This document shows positions 1 to 7,679 of a DNA stretch of 35,734 bases, in pieces (within the stretch, counting starts at the first letter, position 1; each line of letters starts with the position of its first letter). Under the pieces are notes generated by a model, which worked only from the letters and a program-made list of their open reading frames with translations, had not been told where the DNA came from and did not search any database. Made by a program: the position numbers and the translations under genes. The DNA is from PFJX01 sp964466195 (lineage in GTDB: Bacteria; Pseudomonadota; Gammaproteobacteria; Burkholderiales; Thiobacillaceae): contig CAYXMQ010000032.1 of the NCBI GenBank assembly GCA_964466195.1, positions 1 through 35,734 on the forward strand. Direction: 5' to 3'.

Positions 1-149
1 AGCCCTCCAGGTCGGCTGGCGGGCACCCCTAACGTGCCGGCGAAACTAGCTGAAAGCGGCCGCTAAAACAACCTTGTCGGCCGATTGGACGCTTTTCTGG
101 GCTCAGCCGGCGACGCAGGCTTGACGGATCGATGCCGAAGCCATACATT

Positions 150-163
150 AGAACGACCGTTCT
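150..163. promoter_or_regulatory. Inverted repeat before the TetR gene (probable operator)
   Basis: The sequence reads AGAACG-AC-CGTTCT, a perfect 6-bp inverted repeat ending 15 bp before the tetR-like start codon. The same half-site recurs in a second palindrome after that gene's terminator (829-858). Repeated half-sites flanking a TetR gene are the usual arrangement for autorepression. Binding by this protein is inferred. Confidence 0.6.
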
Positions 164-178
164 GATTGAGCTCATGCC

Positions 179-778
179 ATGAGCAGCGTTCTCTCGCCGC
201 GCCCCGATACGCGTTTTCTGGTTCTCGATACCGCCCTGACCCTGTTCACCGAGCGCGGCTATTTCAGTACGTCGGTACATGACATCGGCCGCGAGTCTGG
301 CGTCAGCATCGGTTCCATTTACCACCATTTCGGCGACAAGGAAGGCATAGCCGGCGCCTTGTACAGCCAGCTCAGCGGCCGCATGGAAAACCTGATCGGC
401 GATATTTGCCGGCGTCACACCAGCGCGCGCGATCAGGCGCACGAGCTGGTGGTCAGGTTGTTCGAACTGTGCGAGACGGAACCGCGTGCGATGGAGTTCA
501 TGCTCTATGCCAAGCACCGCGAGTTTCTTCCCAACCACGGCCCGGTCTGCTCCTCGCGCCCTTTCGAGTTGATGCGCGACATCGTCAGACGCGGCATGGA
601 GCAAGGCGAAATCCGCTTGATGGATGCCATGGTCGCCTCCAGCAGCCTGTTCGGCGGACCGTTACGCATGATTACGGCTCGCCTGGATGGCATCGTGGAA
701 CGCCCGTTGCCGACTTATCTGGATGCGGTATGGGATTGCGCCTGGCGTGCAGTCGCCAGCGATACGACGCCACAATGA
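179..778 (+). CDS. TetR/AcrR-family transcriptional regulator
   Basis: This is a one-component DNA-binding repressor of 199 aa, the usual TetR size. The N-terminal helix-turn-helix spans about residues 15-60: the ALTLFTERGYFSTSV segment, then the recognition region GVSIGSIYHHFGDKEG, which is the family hallmark. The C-terminal helical part, which would bind a ligand and dimerise, has no motif that tells the effector. The ATG at 179 has only a weak GAG upstream. A perfect AGAACG/CGTTCT palindrome lies just before the start and a longer one with the same half-site lies between this gene and the next, so it probably represses itself and the following Cys-rich/DsrE genes. The inducer is unknown. 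The family call is firm and the regulon is inference. Confidence 0.93.
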   Translation: MSSVLSPRPDTRFLVLDTALTLFTERGYFSTSVHDIGRESGVSIGSIYHHFGDKEGIAGALYSQLSGRMENLIGDICRRHTSARDQAHELVVRLFELCETEPRAMEFMLYAKHREFLPNHGPVCSSRPFELMRDIVRRGMEQGEIRLMDAMVASSSLFGGPLRMITARLDGIVERPLPTYLDAVWDCAWRAVASDTTPQ

Positions 779-803
779 CTAGACCGATGACTCCCGTCTT
801 TCC

Positions 804-822
804 GCGCCCCGGGCGCTTTTTT
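804..822 (+). terminator. Rho-independent terminator after the TetR gene
   Basis: GCGCCC-C-GGGCGC forms a perfect 6-bp GC stem, followed directly by six T residues. It lies 26 bp after the tetR stop and before the second palindrome, so the next gene probably has its own promoter. Confidence 0.75.
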
Positions 823-828
823 GTTGAT

Positions 829-858
829 GCGACTAGAACGATCATTCGTTCTAGTCGC
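829..858. promoter_or_regulatory. 13-bp inverted repeat upstream of the Cys-rich/DsrE genes (probable TetR operator)
   Basis: The arms GCGACTAGAACGA and TCGTTCTAGTCGC are perfectly complementary around a TCAT centre. They contain the AGAACG/CGTTCT half-sites seen at 150-163. The repeat lies 55 bp before the start of the small Cys-rich gene, where a repressor could block a promoter. No T-tract follows, so an operator is more likely than a terminator. Confidence 0.6.
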
Positions 859-912
859 AGACCTCAACCCATTGGGCCGTATTCGACCCCGTCTTACTGA
901 GGAAGCCTCGCC

Positions 913-1152
913 ATGCGACACGACATCACCGCCTTGACCGAGCAATACTGCTTCGGCTGCGTGCTCTACCCGCCCAATCTGCCGCCTTATGCCTATGCCG
1001 AGGCGGATTGGGCCATTCTGCAAAGCCTGCCCTGCTCACTGGAGCACTCGCCCGGAACGGAAGCCTGTCTGGGCAGCCGCAAGACCAGTTGCAGCCTGGT
1101 CGAGCTAGCCCCCTCACCCTGCCATTGCGAGGATGCCAGCGCCAAGGCATGA
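913..1152 (+). CDS. Small cysteine-rich protein of unknown function
   Basis: This is a 79-aa protein I do not recognise. It starts at an ATG behind a GAGGAAG ribosome site. It carries seven cysteines, including a YCFGC motif near residue 13 and a PCHC motif near the C-terminus, which suggests metal binding or redox chemistry. There is no signal peptide or membrane segment. It lies downstream of a probable TetR operator and 38 bp before a secreted DsrE-like gene, so the two are probably co-transcribed. The reading frame, ribosome site and operon position support a real gene. Function is unknown. Confidence 0.6.
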   Translation: MRHDITALTEQYCFGCVLYPPNLPPYAYAEADWAILQSLPCSLEHSPGTEACLGSRKTSCSLVELAPSPCHCEDASAKA

Positions 1153-1190
1153 ACCCGCCGTAACCGTAGTACCCACCCAGGAGACGAAAA

Positions 1191-1700
1191 ATGCCGATAC
1201 GACACGTAGTGAAGCTGTTTCTGCTGTTGAGCTTGCTGTTCTCTTTGTTCGGCGCTCACGCGGCGCAAGTCCCGCCGGTCAACGACAGCGCCGCGTTGCA
1301 TGGCGTAAACGTAGGCAAAGGCGTGTTCCTGATCGACTTCACTGACCCGCGCAAAACAGCGTCCTATCTGGGCATCATCCGCGGCACGCATGCCGGCTTG
1401 ATCCGGCAAGGGGTCAAACCCGACTTCGTGATCACCTACATCGGCCCGACCGTGCGCTTTCTGACCAGCACGCCGGACCAGGACCTCAAATTTGAACATC
1501 CGGACAGTCTCAATGCGATTGCCGGCCATGTGCGCGAACTGCAGAAATTGGGCGTTAGGCAGGAAGTTTGCGTCATCGCGACGCGGGCCTTCCAGGTGCC
1601 CAATGAAACCCTATTGCCCGAGCTGACTTTGATCGGCGACGGTTTCATTTCGCTGATCGGATGGCAGACCCAGGGTTACAAACTGGTACCGCTCTTTTGA
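1191..1700 (+). CDS. Secreted DsrE-like family protein
   Basis: This 169-aa protein begins with a clear signal peptide: basic start, a leucine-rich hydrophobic core to about residue 22, and cleavage probably after AHA near residue 25. The mature part resembles periplasmic DsrE/DsrF-like proteins, with alternating strands and helices, a KGVFLIDFTDP strand and a single conserved-type cysteine in VCVIATRAF. DsrE-like proteins handle sulfur or small redox groups; the exact role of the exported forms is not settled. The start is supported by AGGAGACG just upstream. It follows the small Cys-rich gene by 38 bp and probably shares the TetR-controlled promoter. Confidence 0.75.
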   Translation: MPIRHVVKLFLLLSLLFSLFGAHAAQVPPVNDSAALHGVNVGKGVFLIDFTDPRKTASYLGIIRGTHAGLIRQGVKPDFVITYIGPTVRFLTSTPDQDLKFEHPDSLNAIAGHVRELQKLGVRQEVCVIATRAFQVPNETLLPELTLIGDGFISLIGWQTQGYKLVPLF

Positions 1701-1707
1701 TTCGGCA

Positions 1708-1734
1708 GCGCCGCCTTGCTGTTTCAGACGGCGC
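1708..1734. terminator. Stem-loop between convergent DsrE-like and OmpW genes
   Basis: GCGCCG and CGGCGC can pair around a 15-nt loop in the 47-bp gap between two convergent genes. There is no T-tract on either side, so termination is plausible only from position. Confidence 0.35.
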
Positions 1735-1747
1735 CGCTTCGACAGCG

Positions 1748-2347
1748 TCAGAAATGCATGCCGACCGCCAAGCCGACCAGCAGCGGATCGAGCGCCAGCG
1801 TCTCGATCTTGGCGCCGCCGCCGCCCGGCAGCACATCGGTCTTCATATAGAACTTCTTCACGTCGAAGTTGATGAAGTAATCCTTGTTGATCGCATAGTC
1901 GAAACCGACCTGCAGCACGCCGCCGGTGTCGGCCGGAAAACCGCGCAAGGTATCGAACACCGCGCCGCTCTTGTCGAAGAATACGGTGTGGTGGATGCCC
2001 GCGCCGACATAAGGGCTGAAGTCCGACTTCGGCATGAAGTGGTACTGCATCATCAAATGGAACGGCGCCATGCTGGCCTTGCCCAACGTGGCGCCGCCGG
2101 CGGTGAAGGTATGTCGGGTGATGCCGGCCGCGGTGTTCAACGCCAGGTTGTCGTTCAGGTAATAGGTCAGATTCATGATCGGCTTGGTTTCCGTGGTGGC
2201 ATCCGCCCCCACGACCGGCGAATCGATATCCGGAATGATGTTGACCAGTCCCAGGCTGACATCCAGCCGGTTGTCGGCCTGCGCCAGGGTAGTGGAAGCG
2301 GCCAGCAGAACGCACAGCAGCGAAGGGAAAGAGTAGGACTTGTTCAT
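1748..2347 (-). CDS. ompW: OmpW-family outer membrane protein
   Basis: This 199-aa outer membrane beta-barrel protein has a signal peptide (MNKSYSF..., cleavage probably after LAQA near residue 23). Family features are the mature start with a VSLGLVNIIPD-like strand, alternating amphipathic strands such as SPYVGAGIHHTVFF, and a terminal phenylalanine (AVGMHF) as required for barrel assembly. OmpW forms a small 8-stranded barrel with a hydrophobic channel. The ATG at 2347 is preferred over an upstream in-frame codon at 2368 because GAGGAGCC lies just before it and the signal peptide then starts correctly. The gene stands alone, convergent with the DsrE-like gene. Confidence 0.88.
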   Translation of the reverse strand: MNKSYSFPSLLCVLLAASTTLAQADNRLDVSLGLVNIIPDIDSPVVGADATTETKPIMNLTYYLNDNLALNTAAGITRHTFTAGGATLGKASMAPFHLMMQYHFMPKSDFSPYVGAGIHHTVFFDKSGAVFDTLRGFPADTGGVLQVGFDYAINKDYFINFDVKKFYMKTDVLPGGGGAKIETLALDPLLVGLAVGMHF

Positions 2348-2494
2348 TACGGCTCCTCGTGGCGACATGTTGAAATGAGCAGTTCCGGCTAGATACCGGC
2401 GACTCGCCGCCGATTACAGGCCGGAAGCCCGGGAGCGTAAATTGGTGCCTTTACCGGACTGGCTACGTATCTTTACTTAGCAGAAAAGAAGTTT

Positions 2495-2513
2495 CCCTAG
2501 CTCTCAGCTAGGG
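2495..2513. repeat. 8-bp perfect stem-loop upstream of ompW
   Basis: CCCTAGCT-CTC-AGCTAGGG is a perfect inverted repeat with a 3-nt spacer, about 150 bp before the ompW start. It could be an operator or a hairpin in the ompW leader. There is no T-tract. Confidence 0.5.
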
Positions 2514-2600
2514 CGCACCCCACTCGGCGCGCGGAATGCTCCGAATTCACAATCGGCTCCCGACGGGCGCATTCTTGCTCTCGTCGCAGCGCGCTTTGTA

Positions 2601-2614
2601 TGACGCGTGCGTCA
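2601..2614. promoter_or_regulatory. Palindrome TGACGC-GT-GCGTCA
   Basis: This perfect 6-bp inverted repeat with a 2-bp centre lies in the divergent intergenic region. It has the shape of a dimeric regulator site. No cognate regulator is identified. Confidence 0.4.
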
Positions 2615-2661
2615 AATCGCATGCCCGACTTCCCCCATGGCGAAACTCTTTTGTAGCGCTG

Positions 2662-2789
2662 CTGCCGTCCCGATTAGTTTAAAAACCGGCGCCCGGCAGG
2701 TAAAAACGAACCTTTCCCCACCTATTACGAAAGTAATAGCATAGGACGTTTCCCCGAAAAGCTGGACGGTGCCTTCCGGCCTGCCGGGC
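2662..2789 (+). promoter_or_regulatory. Candidate structured 5' leader with alternative helices upstream of the GGDEF-EAL gene
   Basis: Positions 2691-2700 (GCCCGGCAGG) pair perfectly with 2780-2789 (CCTGCCGGGC), enclosing a 7-bp hairpin CTATTAC-GAAA-GTAATAG (2722-2739) with a GNRA tetraloop. The 5' arm of the outer helix can instead pair with an earlier CTGCCG (2662-2667 with 2694-2699), so the two folds exclude each other. The element ends 46 bp before the start codon. It does not match the c-di-GMP-I riboswitch consensus as I know it. A regulatory RNA is an inference. Confidence 0.35.
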
Positions 2790-2835
2790 CTGATCATTTT
2801 TCAACAGGCAAGATATCCATATCCCCCTCTTCACC

Positions 2836-5757
2836 ATGTCCGTTGCGACTCGAGCGCTCTTAGTGCTATTCGGCTACTTCGCCGCGGGCTGGGCCGGGTT
2901 GCAGATTCCCTCTGTCGGATCGCATATCACGCTGATCTGGCTGCCGACCGGCATCGCGGTGGCGGCGCTGCTGCGCTGGGGATGGGCGGTATGGCCCGGC
3001 ATCTACGGCGGCGCCCTGCTGGTCAATCTCGCCATCGGTTCAGCCTGGCCGCTGGCGGCGGGCATCGCCGTGGGCAATACGCTCGGCCCCATGCTGGCGG
3101 TATGGTGGCTCAAACGGACTGGGTTTCAACCGACATTCGACCGTCAGAAGGATGTCGCGTTGTTCATCGCAGCCGCCGGCCTGGGCATGCTGGTTTCGGC
3201 CTCCTGCGGGGTCGCCAACCTGTATCTTGCCGGCTTGACGCCGGCGGCGAACCTCAGCGCCGGCTGGCTGACCTGGTGGATGGGCGATACCGTCGGCATG
3301 TTGTTGGCCGCCCCCCTGCTGTTGAGCCTTTCGCGCCACGGTATCGCGCCGCTCCAGCGCCATCATCGCGAACTGCTGCTCTGGGCGCTGGTCGCCATTG
3401 CGGTGGCCTGGCTGGCCTTCATGCTGGATCACGACCGCTTCGGCCGGACCTTGCCGTTAGCCTTCCTGACTTTGCCCCTGCTCGCCTGGGCGGCGCTACG
3501 TTTCGGCATCGTCGGGGCGGCGCTGGCCAGTCTGGGCTTCTCCGTGGCGGCGGCCTGGGGCACCGCCAACGGACACGGCACCTTTGACCTGAATGACCCT
3601 CACTTCAGCCTGTTTCTGCTCTGGAGCTACATGGCCACCAGCGTGCTGATGGGTTTGTTGATCACCGCGTTGCAGGCTGAACGCGTACAAGCGGAAAAGG
3701 CCTTGCGCGAGAGCGAGGGCAAGCTGCGCGGATTGTTCGAATTGTCGCCGCTGGGCATCGCACTGACCGACATGAAGGGCCGTTACCTCGAGTTCAATCA
3801 AGCCTACAGCATCATCTGCCATTCCCCGACAGCCGAACTGAAAACCGTGGACGACTGGGCGCTGACGGCCAAAGACAACACTTCTGACGCGGCCCGCCAG
3901 CTGGAATCATTGCAGCGCAGCGGCCGCTACGGCCCCTATGAGAAGGACTACATCTGCCCGGACGGCAGCCTGATTTCGTTGCGCCTCAACGGCATGCTGA
4001 TCAACGGCAATGGCGGCCAGGACTGCGTCTGGTCCATCGTCGAGGACATCACCGAGCAGAAGCGCACCGAGGCGGACCTGCGCATCGCCGCAACGGCCTT
4101 CGAAGCGCAGGTGGGCATCATCGTCACCGATGCCGATGGCGTCATACTTCGGGTCAATCGGGCCTTCTGCGAGGAAACCGGCTACCCGGCCGACGAGGTC
4201 GTCGGCCAAACTCCGCACATGCTCAGTTCCGGCCACCATGGCGCAGAGTTTTATGCCGCCATGTGGGACAACCTGCGGCGTTTCGGCGTCTGGCAGGGTG
4301 AAATACTGGATCGTCGCAAGAACGGCGAGATCTATCCCAAATGGATGACCATCACAGCGGTGAAAGACGATCACGGCGTGCCGACGCATTACGTCAGTAC
4401 GCACAATGACATCAGCGTGCGCAAGGCGGCGGAAGACGAAATCCACCAGCTGGCCTTCTATGATCCGTTGACGCAACTGCCCAATCGCCGCCTGCTGCTG
4501 GACCGGTTGCAGCGGGCGATGGCCGCCAGCCTGCGCAGCGGCCGGCATGGAGCATTGCTGATGCTGGACCTGGATCACTTCAAGACCATCAATGACACGC
4601 TGGGCCATGTCACCGGCGATCTGCTGCTGGTCGAGGTGGCGCATCGCCTGAAAGCCTCGGTGCGCGAAGGCGATACTGTCGCCCGCCTGGGCGGGGATGA
4701 ATTCGTCGTGATCTTCGAAGGCCTCGGCGGCAAACCGGAAGACGCCGCGGCGCAAACCGAACTGGCGGCGGAAAAAATCCGCGTCGAATTGAGTCGCCCC
4801 TATCTGCTCAACGGGCTTGAGCACCATTCCACGCCGAGCATCGGCATCGGCCTGTTCTGCGGCCATGCGGAAAACGAGGAGGACCTGCTCAAGCATGCCG
4901 ACGTCGCGCTGTACCAAGCCAAGGCGGCCGGACGCAACGCCATCCGTTTCTACGATCCGAAGATGCAGGCGGCATTGGATATTCGTGCGGCGATGGAAAC
5001 GGATCTGCGCCACGCCCTGCGCAAACACCAGTTTCAACTGCATTACCAGATCCAGGTCGACAGCCTGTCGCGTCCGCTGGGCGCGGAGGCGTTGCTGCGC
5101 TGGCGGCATCCCGAACGCGGCTGGGTGTTTCCGGATCAGTTCATCCCGCTGGCGGAGGACACCGGCCTGATCGTGCCGATCGGCCTGTGGGCGCTGGAAA
5201 CCGCCTGCCTGCAACTCAAGGCCTGGCAGGACGATGTGCAACTGCGCGCGCTGACCCTGGCGGTGAACGTCAGCGCCAGGCAGTTCCGCCAGACCGACTT
5301 TGTCGCCCAGGTTGAGCGCGCCGTGCTGGCCAGCGGCGCGAATCCGGCGCGGCTGAAGCTGGAATTGACCGAGAGCGTCGTGCTGGAAAATGTCGAGGAC
5401 ACCATCGACAAGATGCACACGCTGAAACAGTTGGGCATCGAATTTTCGATGGACGACTTCGGCACCGGCCATTCCTCACTGTCCTATTTGAAGCGTCTGC
5501 CGCTCGACCAGATCAAGATCGACCGCTCCTTCGTGCGCGACATCGCCACCGACCCCAACGACGCCGCCATCGTCAACACCATCATCGCGATGACCCGGAC
5601 CCTGGGCTTGAACGTGATCGCGGAAGGCGTCGAAACCGAGGCGCAGCGCGAATTCCTGAATCGCCACGGCTGCCACGCTTTCCAAGGCTATTTGTTCAGC
5701 CGGCCGGTGCCGCTGGAACAGTTCGAGGAAAACCTGGAACACTATTTCGCGGTCTGA
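2836..5757 (+). CDS. MASE1-PAS-PAS-GGDEF-EAL c-di-GMP turnover protein
   Basis: This 973-aa inner-membrane signalling protein has, in order: a MASE1-type multi-helix membrane sensor (about residues 1-285, with PSVGSHITLIWLPTG near the start), two PAS domains (about 295-410 and 415-535), a GGDEF domain (about 540-700) and an EAL domain (about 715-970). The diguanylate cyclase site is an intact GGDEF near residue 618, with an RxxD product-inhibition site exactly five residues before it (REGD). The phosphodiesterase part has GAEALLRW, ELTES, DDFGTGHSS, KIDRSF and EGVET, so it also looks active. Both activities could therefore reside in one chain, and the sensors decide the direction. The ribosome site before ATG 2836 is weak. 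It is monocistronic and follows a long, structured upstream region. Confidence 0.95.
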   Translation: MSVATRALLVLFGYFAAGWAGLQIPSVGSHITLIWLPTGIAVAALLRWGWAVWPGIYGGALLVNLAIGSAWPLAAGIAVGNTLGPMLAVWWLKRTGFQPTFDRQKDVALFIAAAGLGMLVSASCGVANLYLAGLTPAANLSAGWLTWWMGDTVGMLLAAPLLLSLSRHGIAPLQRHHRELLLWALVAIAVAWLAFMLDHDRFGRTLPLAFLTLPLLAWAALRFGIVGAALASLGFSVAAAWGTANGHGTFDLNDPHFSLFLLWSYMATSVLMGLLITALQAERVQAEKALRESEGKLRGLFELSPLGIALTDMKGRYLEFNQAYSIICHSPTAELKTVDDWALTAKDNTSDAARQLESLQRSGRYGPYEKDYICPDGSLISLRLNGMLINGNGGQDCVWSIVEDITEQKRTEADLRIAATAFEAQVGIIVTDADGVILRVNRAFCEETGYPADEVVGQTPHMLSSGHHGAEFYAAMWDNLRRFGVWQGEILDRRKNGEIYPKWMTITAVKDDHGVPTHYVSTHNDISVRKAAEDEIHQLAFYDPLTQLPNRRLLLDRLQRAMAASLRSGRHGALLMLDLDHFKTINDTLGHVTGDLLLVEVAHRLKASVREGDTVARLGGDEFVVIFEGLGGKPEDAAAQTELAAEKIRVELSRPYLLNGLEHHSTPSIGIGLFCGHAENEEDLLKHADVALYQAKAAGRNAIRFYDPKMQAALDIRAAMETDLRHALRKHQFQLHYQIQVDSLSRPLGAEALLRWRHPERGWVFPDQFIPLAEDTGLIVPIGLWALETACLQLKAWQDDVQLRALTLAVNVSARQFRQTDFVAQVERAVLASGANPARLKLELTESVVLENVEDTIDKMHTLKQLGIEFSMDDFGTGHSSLSYLKRLPLDQIKIDRSFVRDIATDPNDAAIVNTIIAMTRTLGLNVIAEGVETEAQREFLNRHGCHAFQGYLFSRPVPLEQFEENLEHYFAV

Positions 5758-5770
5758 GGGACGCCATGCC

Positions 5771-5799
5771 CGCTGCCGTCGGCCATGCCTGCGGCAGCG
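5771..5799. terminator. Stem-loop between convergent GGDEF-EAL and cupin genes
   Basis: CGCTGCCG and CGGCAGCG form a perfect 8-bp stem with a 13-nt loop in the 56-bp gap between two convergent genes. It probably serves as a bidirectional transcription stop, though no T-tract follows on either strand. Confidence 0.45.
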
Positions 5800-5813
5800 C
5801 AGACGAAACGGCT

Positions 5814-6476
5814 TTACACCGGCAAATGGCCGACCTTCACGAAGATCAGGCAACCGGGTTCACTGAACGGCACGTGCTCGCTCATGTGCGGCGAGCGCAG
5901 CCAGGTGCCCGCCGGGTAATCGCCGTGCTCGTCCTGGAACACGCCGGCGATGACGAAGATCTCTTCGCCGCCGTAATGCCGGTGCGGCTGGAAAAGGGTG
6001 CCCGGATCCCAGTTCACCAGTGCGGTATGCGCGCCGTCGTATTCCGCCAGCGACAGCACGTTCAGGCCCGGCACCAGGCCGGGATGCCAGACCCGCTCGG
6101 CCGGGCGCAACAGGCGAGGGCGCTGGTCCTGGCGGTCCAGGTGGCCGCGCTTGACGAACAACGTGCAGCCCGCGGCGCTGGCCAACCGCCCCGGCCAGGC
6201 GCAGGGCAGCTTGAGATAGCTGCCGGCCGGATAGTCGCCCGCGGCGTCTTGCACGCTGCCTTCCAGCACCAGCATCTCGGCGCCGTCGGACTCGTTCTGC
6301 CAGATTTGCGCGCCGGCCGCATAGCGCACGATATCGGTACGCATGGCGGCCTCGCCGCCGCTGTTAGCCAACGGTTTATGAGACACCGCGCCGGAGGGCG
6401 CCCCGTCGGCATCGAGCCAGTCGAGTTGATTGGTGTCCAGCGCGACGCGCTGGCGAGGATCGGCATTCAGCTGCAT
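5814..6476 (-). CDS. Double-cupin protein, ChrR-like cupin family
   Basis: This 220-aa soluble protein is made of two cupin repeats. The second (about residues 135-215) has the metal-site signature PHRHYGGEEIFVIAGVF followed by DYPAGTW and a later His (SPHMSEH). The first (about 45-115) keeps the fold pattern (EMLVLEGSVQD, DYPAGSYLKLP) but lacks the HxH ligands, so only one metal site is expected. It resembles the C-terminal cupin of the ChrR anti-sigma factor but has no N-terminal zinc anti-sigma domain, so it is not a ChrR ortholog. Some relatives are annotated as acetylacetone-cleaving-like cupins. AGGGAG precedes the ATG. Its substrate is unknown, and it is separated by about 80 bp from the tonB gene that precedes it. 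Confidence 0.8.
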   Translation of the reverse strand: MQLNADPRQRVALDTNQLDWLDADGAPSGAVSHKPLANSGGEAAMRTDIVRYAAGAQIWQNESDGAEMLVLEGSVQDAAGDYPAGSYLKLPCAWPGRLASAAGCTLFVKRGHLDRQDQRPRLLRPAERVWHPGLVPGLNVLSLAEYDGAHTALVNWDPGTLFQPHRHYGGEEIFVIAGVFQDEHGDYPAGTWLRSPHMSEHVPFSEPGCLIFVKVGHLPV

Positions 6477-6558
6477 AAAAACTCCCTAGTCAGATTCTTG
6501 GGTGCGCAACGTTCGGCGTCGGCTCGCATGCGCCGCAACGGGTCGATGGAAAACCGGT

Positions 6559-7302
6559 TCATTGCTCCAGCCGGTAGGCGATCGGCACGTCGAGCCGGCT
6601 GGCCTGGGCGGGCGCGAGCCTTTCCGGCAATGCCCGCAAGGCTTCCTGGAACAGCACCAGCGCGGCTCGATCCAGCGCGGGAAAACCGCTGCCCTGTTTG
6701 ACTGCGACTTCGGCCTGCCCGTCCGGCTGGATCAGCGCCTCCAGCAGCACCACCCCTTCCTGGCCCATGCGCCGCGCCGCCAGCGGGTAGCGCTTGAGTT
6801 CCGCCAACTTGGCAGCGAGTGCGGCGTACCAGCGGCGTTGCGCCTCGGCATCGACCCGTGGTGCGGCGGCTTTTGGTGGCGCGGGCGCGGCCGCAACGGA
6901 ACGCGATAGCGCAGCCGGCGCTTCAACAACCGGCGCGGCTGGCGTGGCCGGCGCCGCCGGTTCCGGCGTGCTGGCCTGTACCGCCGGCGGCACTGTCATG
7001 GGGGCGGCGGCAGCGGGGGCCCCAACCGCCGGCTCGGGCGGCGCGGTTCTGGCCGCTTGCGCAGGCGGGCGCGGCGGCGGCACGCTGGATGGACTCGCCG
7101 CGGGGCGCGGCGGCGCAGACGATCGTGGCGGTTCAGCGGCGCGCGGCGGCGGGCTGGGCGCCGCCGGCGCGGGATCGAGCAGCGCGACTTGCCAGCGCAT
7201 CGGCTCTGCGCGTCGCTGTAGCGAGGGTGTCGCGATAGCGAGCAACAGCGCCAGCAGCAGCGCGTGTATGGCCAGGGAGAACGCCCAACTTCGTTTCGTC
7301 AT
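6559..7302 (-). CDS. tonB: TonB-family energy transducer
   Basis: This 247-aa periplasm-spanning protein links the inner-membrane proton channel to outer-membrane receptors. It has an N-terminal membrane anchor (about residues 7-25, SWAFSLAIHALLLALLLA), a long Pro/Ala-rich spacer (about 45-150), and a C-terminal TonB domain (about 160-247) with the typical YP motif (LKRYPLAARRMGQEG) and a VKQGSGFPALDRAAL segment. It lies directly downstream of exbD (8-bp gap) in an exbB-exbD-tonB order, behind a TonB-dependent receptor, so the set is a dedicated uptake energiser. The very proline-rich spacer matches the family. I infer that it serves the receptor encoded at 8167-10293. Confidence 0.92.
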   Translation of the reverse strand: MTKRSWAFSLAIHALLLALLLAIATPSLQRRAEPMRWQVALLDPAPAAPSPPPRAAEPPRSSAPPRPAASPSSVPPPRPPAQAARTAPPEPAVGAPAAAAPMTVPPAVQASTPEPAAPATPAAPVVEAPAALSRSVAAAPAPPKAAAPRVDAEAQRRWYAALAAKLAELKRYPLAARRMGQEGVVLLEALIQPDGQAEVAVKQGSGFPALDRAALVLFQEALRALPERLAPAQASRLDVPIAYRLEQ

Positions 7303-7310
7303 GCGTACGT

Positions 7311-7679
7311 TTACTTCCGGGCGACTTCCAGACTGACCTGAGTGAATCCCAGGGTCTTCACCCGATCCACCAAGCTGATGAATTCCCGCAGCATCAGGCC
7401 GCCGTCGGCGCGCACCACCACCGGCGTATTGCGTGCGGTTCCGGCCAGCGCGGCAGCCAGATCGGCGACCGGCTGGTCATTGAGATAGACGACCCGGTGC
7501 AGCGTCAGCGTCAGAATCACCGCTGTCTCCTGGCGCGGCGCCACGTTGCTCGCCTTGGCCAGATCAACCGGGATGCGACCGGTGGCGATGAAGGTGGCGG
7601 TGGTCAGCACGATGGTCAGCAATACCAGCATCACGTCGACCAGCGGCACGACGTTGATCGAGTCGATTTCCTCATCCAT
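7311..7679 (-). CDS. exbD: ExbD, TonB-system proton channel subunit
   Basis: This 122-aa inner-membrane protein is short, as in the ExbD2 type. A cytoplasmic start (MDEEIDSINVVPLVDVML) runs into one membrane helix whose aspartate (PLVDVMLVL) is the conserved proton-carrying residue. The periplasmic domain follows. I chose the ATG at 7679 because it gives the standard family N-terminus and an AGGGAG lies upstream; the frame is open further upstream but that part overlaps exbB and looks unrelated. It overlaps the exbB end by 8 bp, indicating translational coupling. Confidence 0.92.
   Translation of the reverse strand: MDEEIDSINVVPLVDVMLVLLTIVLTTATFIATGRIPVDLAKASNVAPRQETAVILTLTLHRVVYLNDQPVADLAAALAGTARNTPVVVRADGGLMLREFISLVDRVKTLGFTQVSLEVARK

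Larger units (their letters stand above)
2348..2835. other. 488-bp gene-free region between divergent ompW and GGDEF-EAL genes
   Basis: I find no convincing coding sequence here. It is less GC-rich than its surroundings and holds several exact inverted repeats: CCCTAGCT/AGCTAGGG at 2495-2513, TGACGC/GCGTCA at 2601-2614, and a nested structure at 2662-2789. It must hold the promoters of both divergent genes, but I cannot place -35/-10 boxes with confidence. Confidence 0.6.

Noticed and set aside
2691..2789. c-di-GMP-I (GEMM) riboswitch upstream of the GGDEF-EAL gene
   Set aside because: A GAAA hairpin followed by GGACG is suggestive, but the conserved GACGCAAAGCC core and the second receptor helix are missing. 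Kept only as an unclassified structure.
3907..5472. Minus-strand open frame (521 codons) inside the GGDEF-EAL gene
   Set aside because: It lies antisense to intact PAS, GGDEF and EAL motifs and encodes nothing recognisable.
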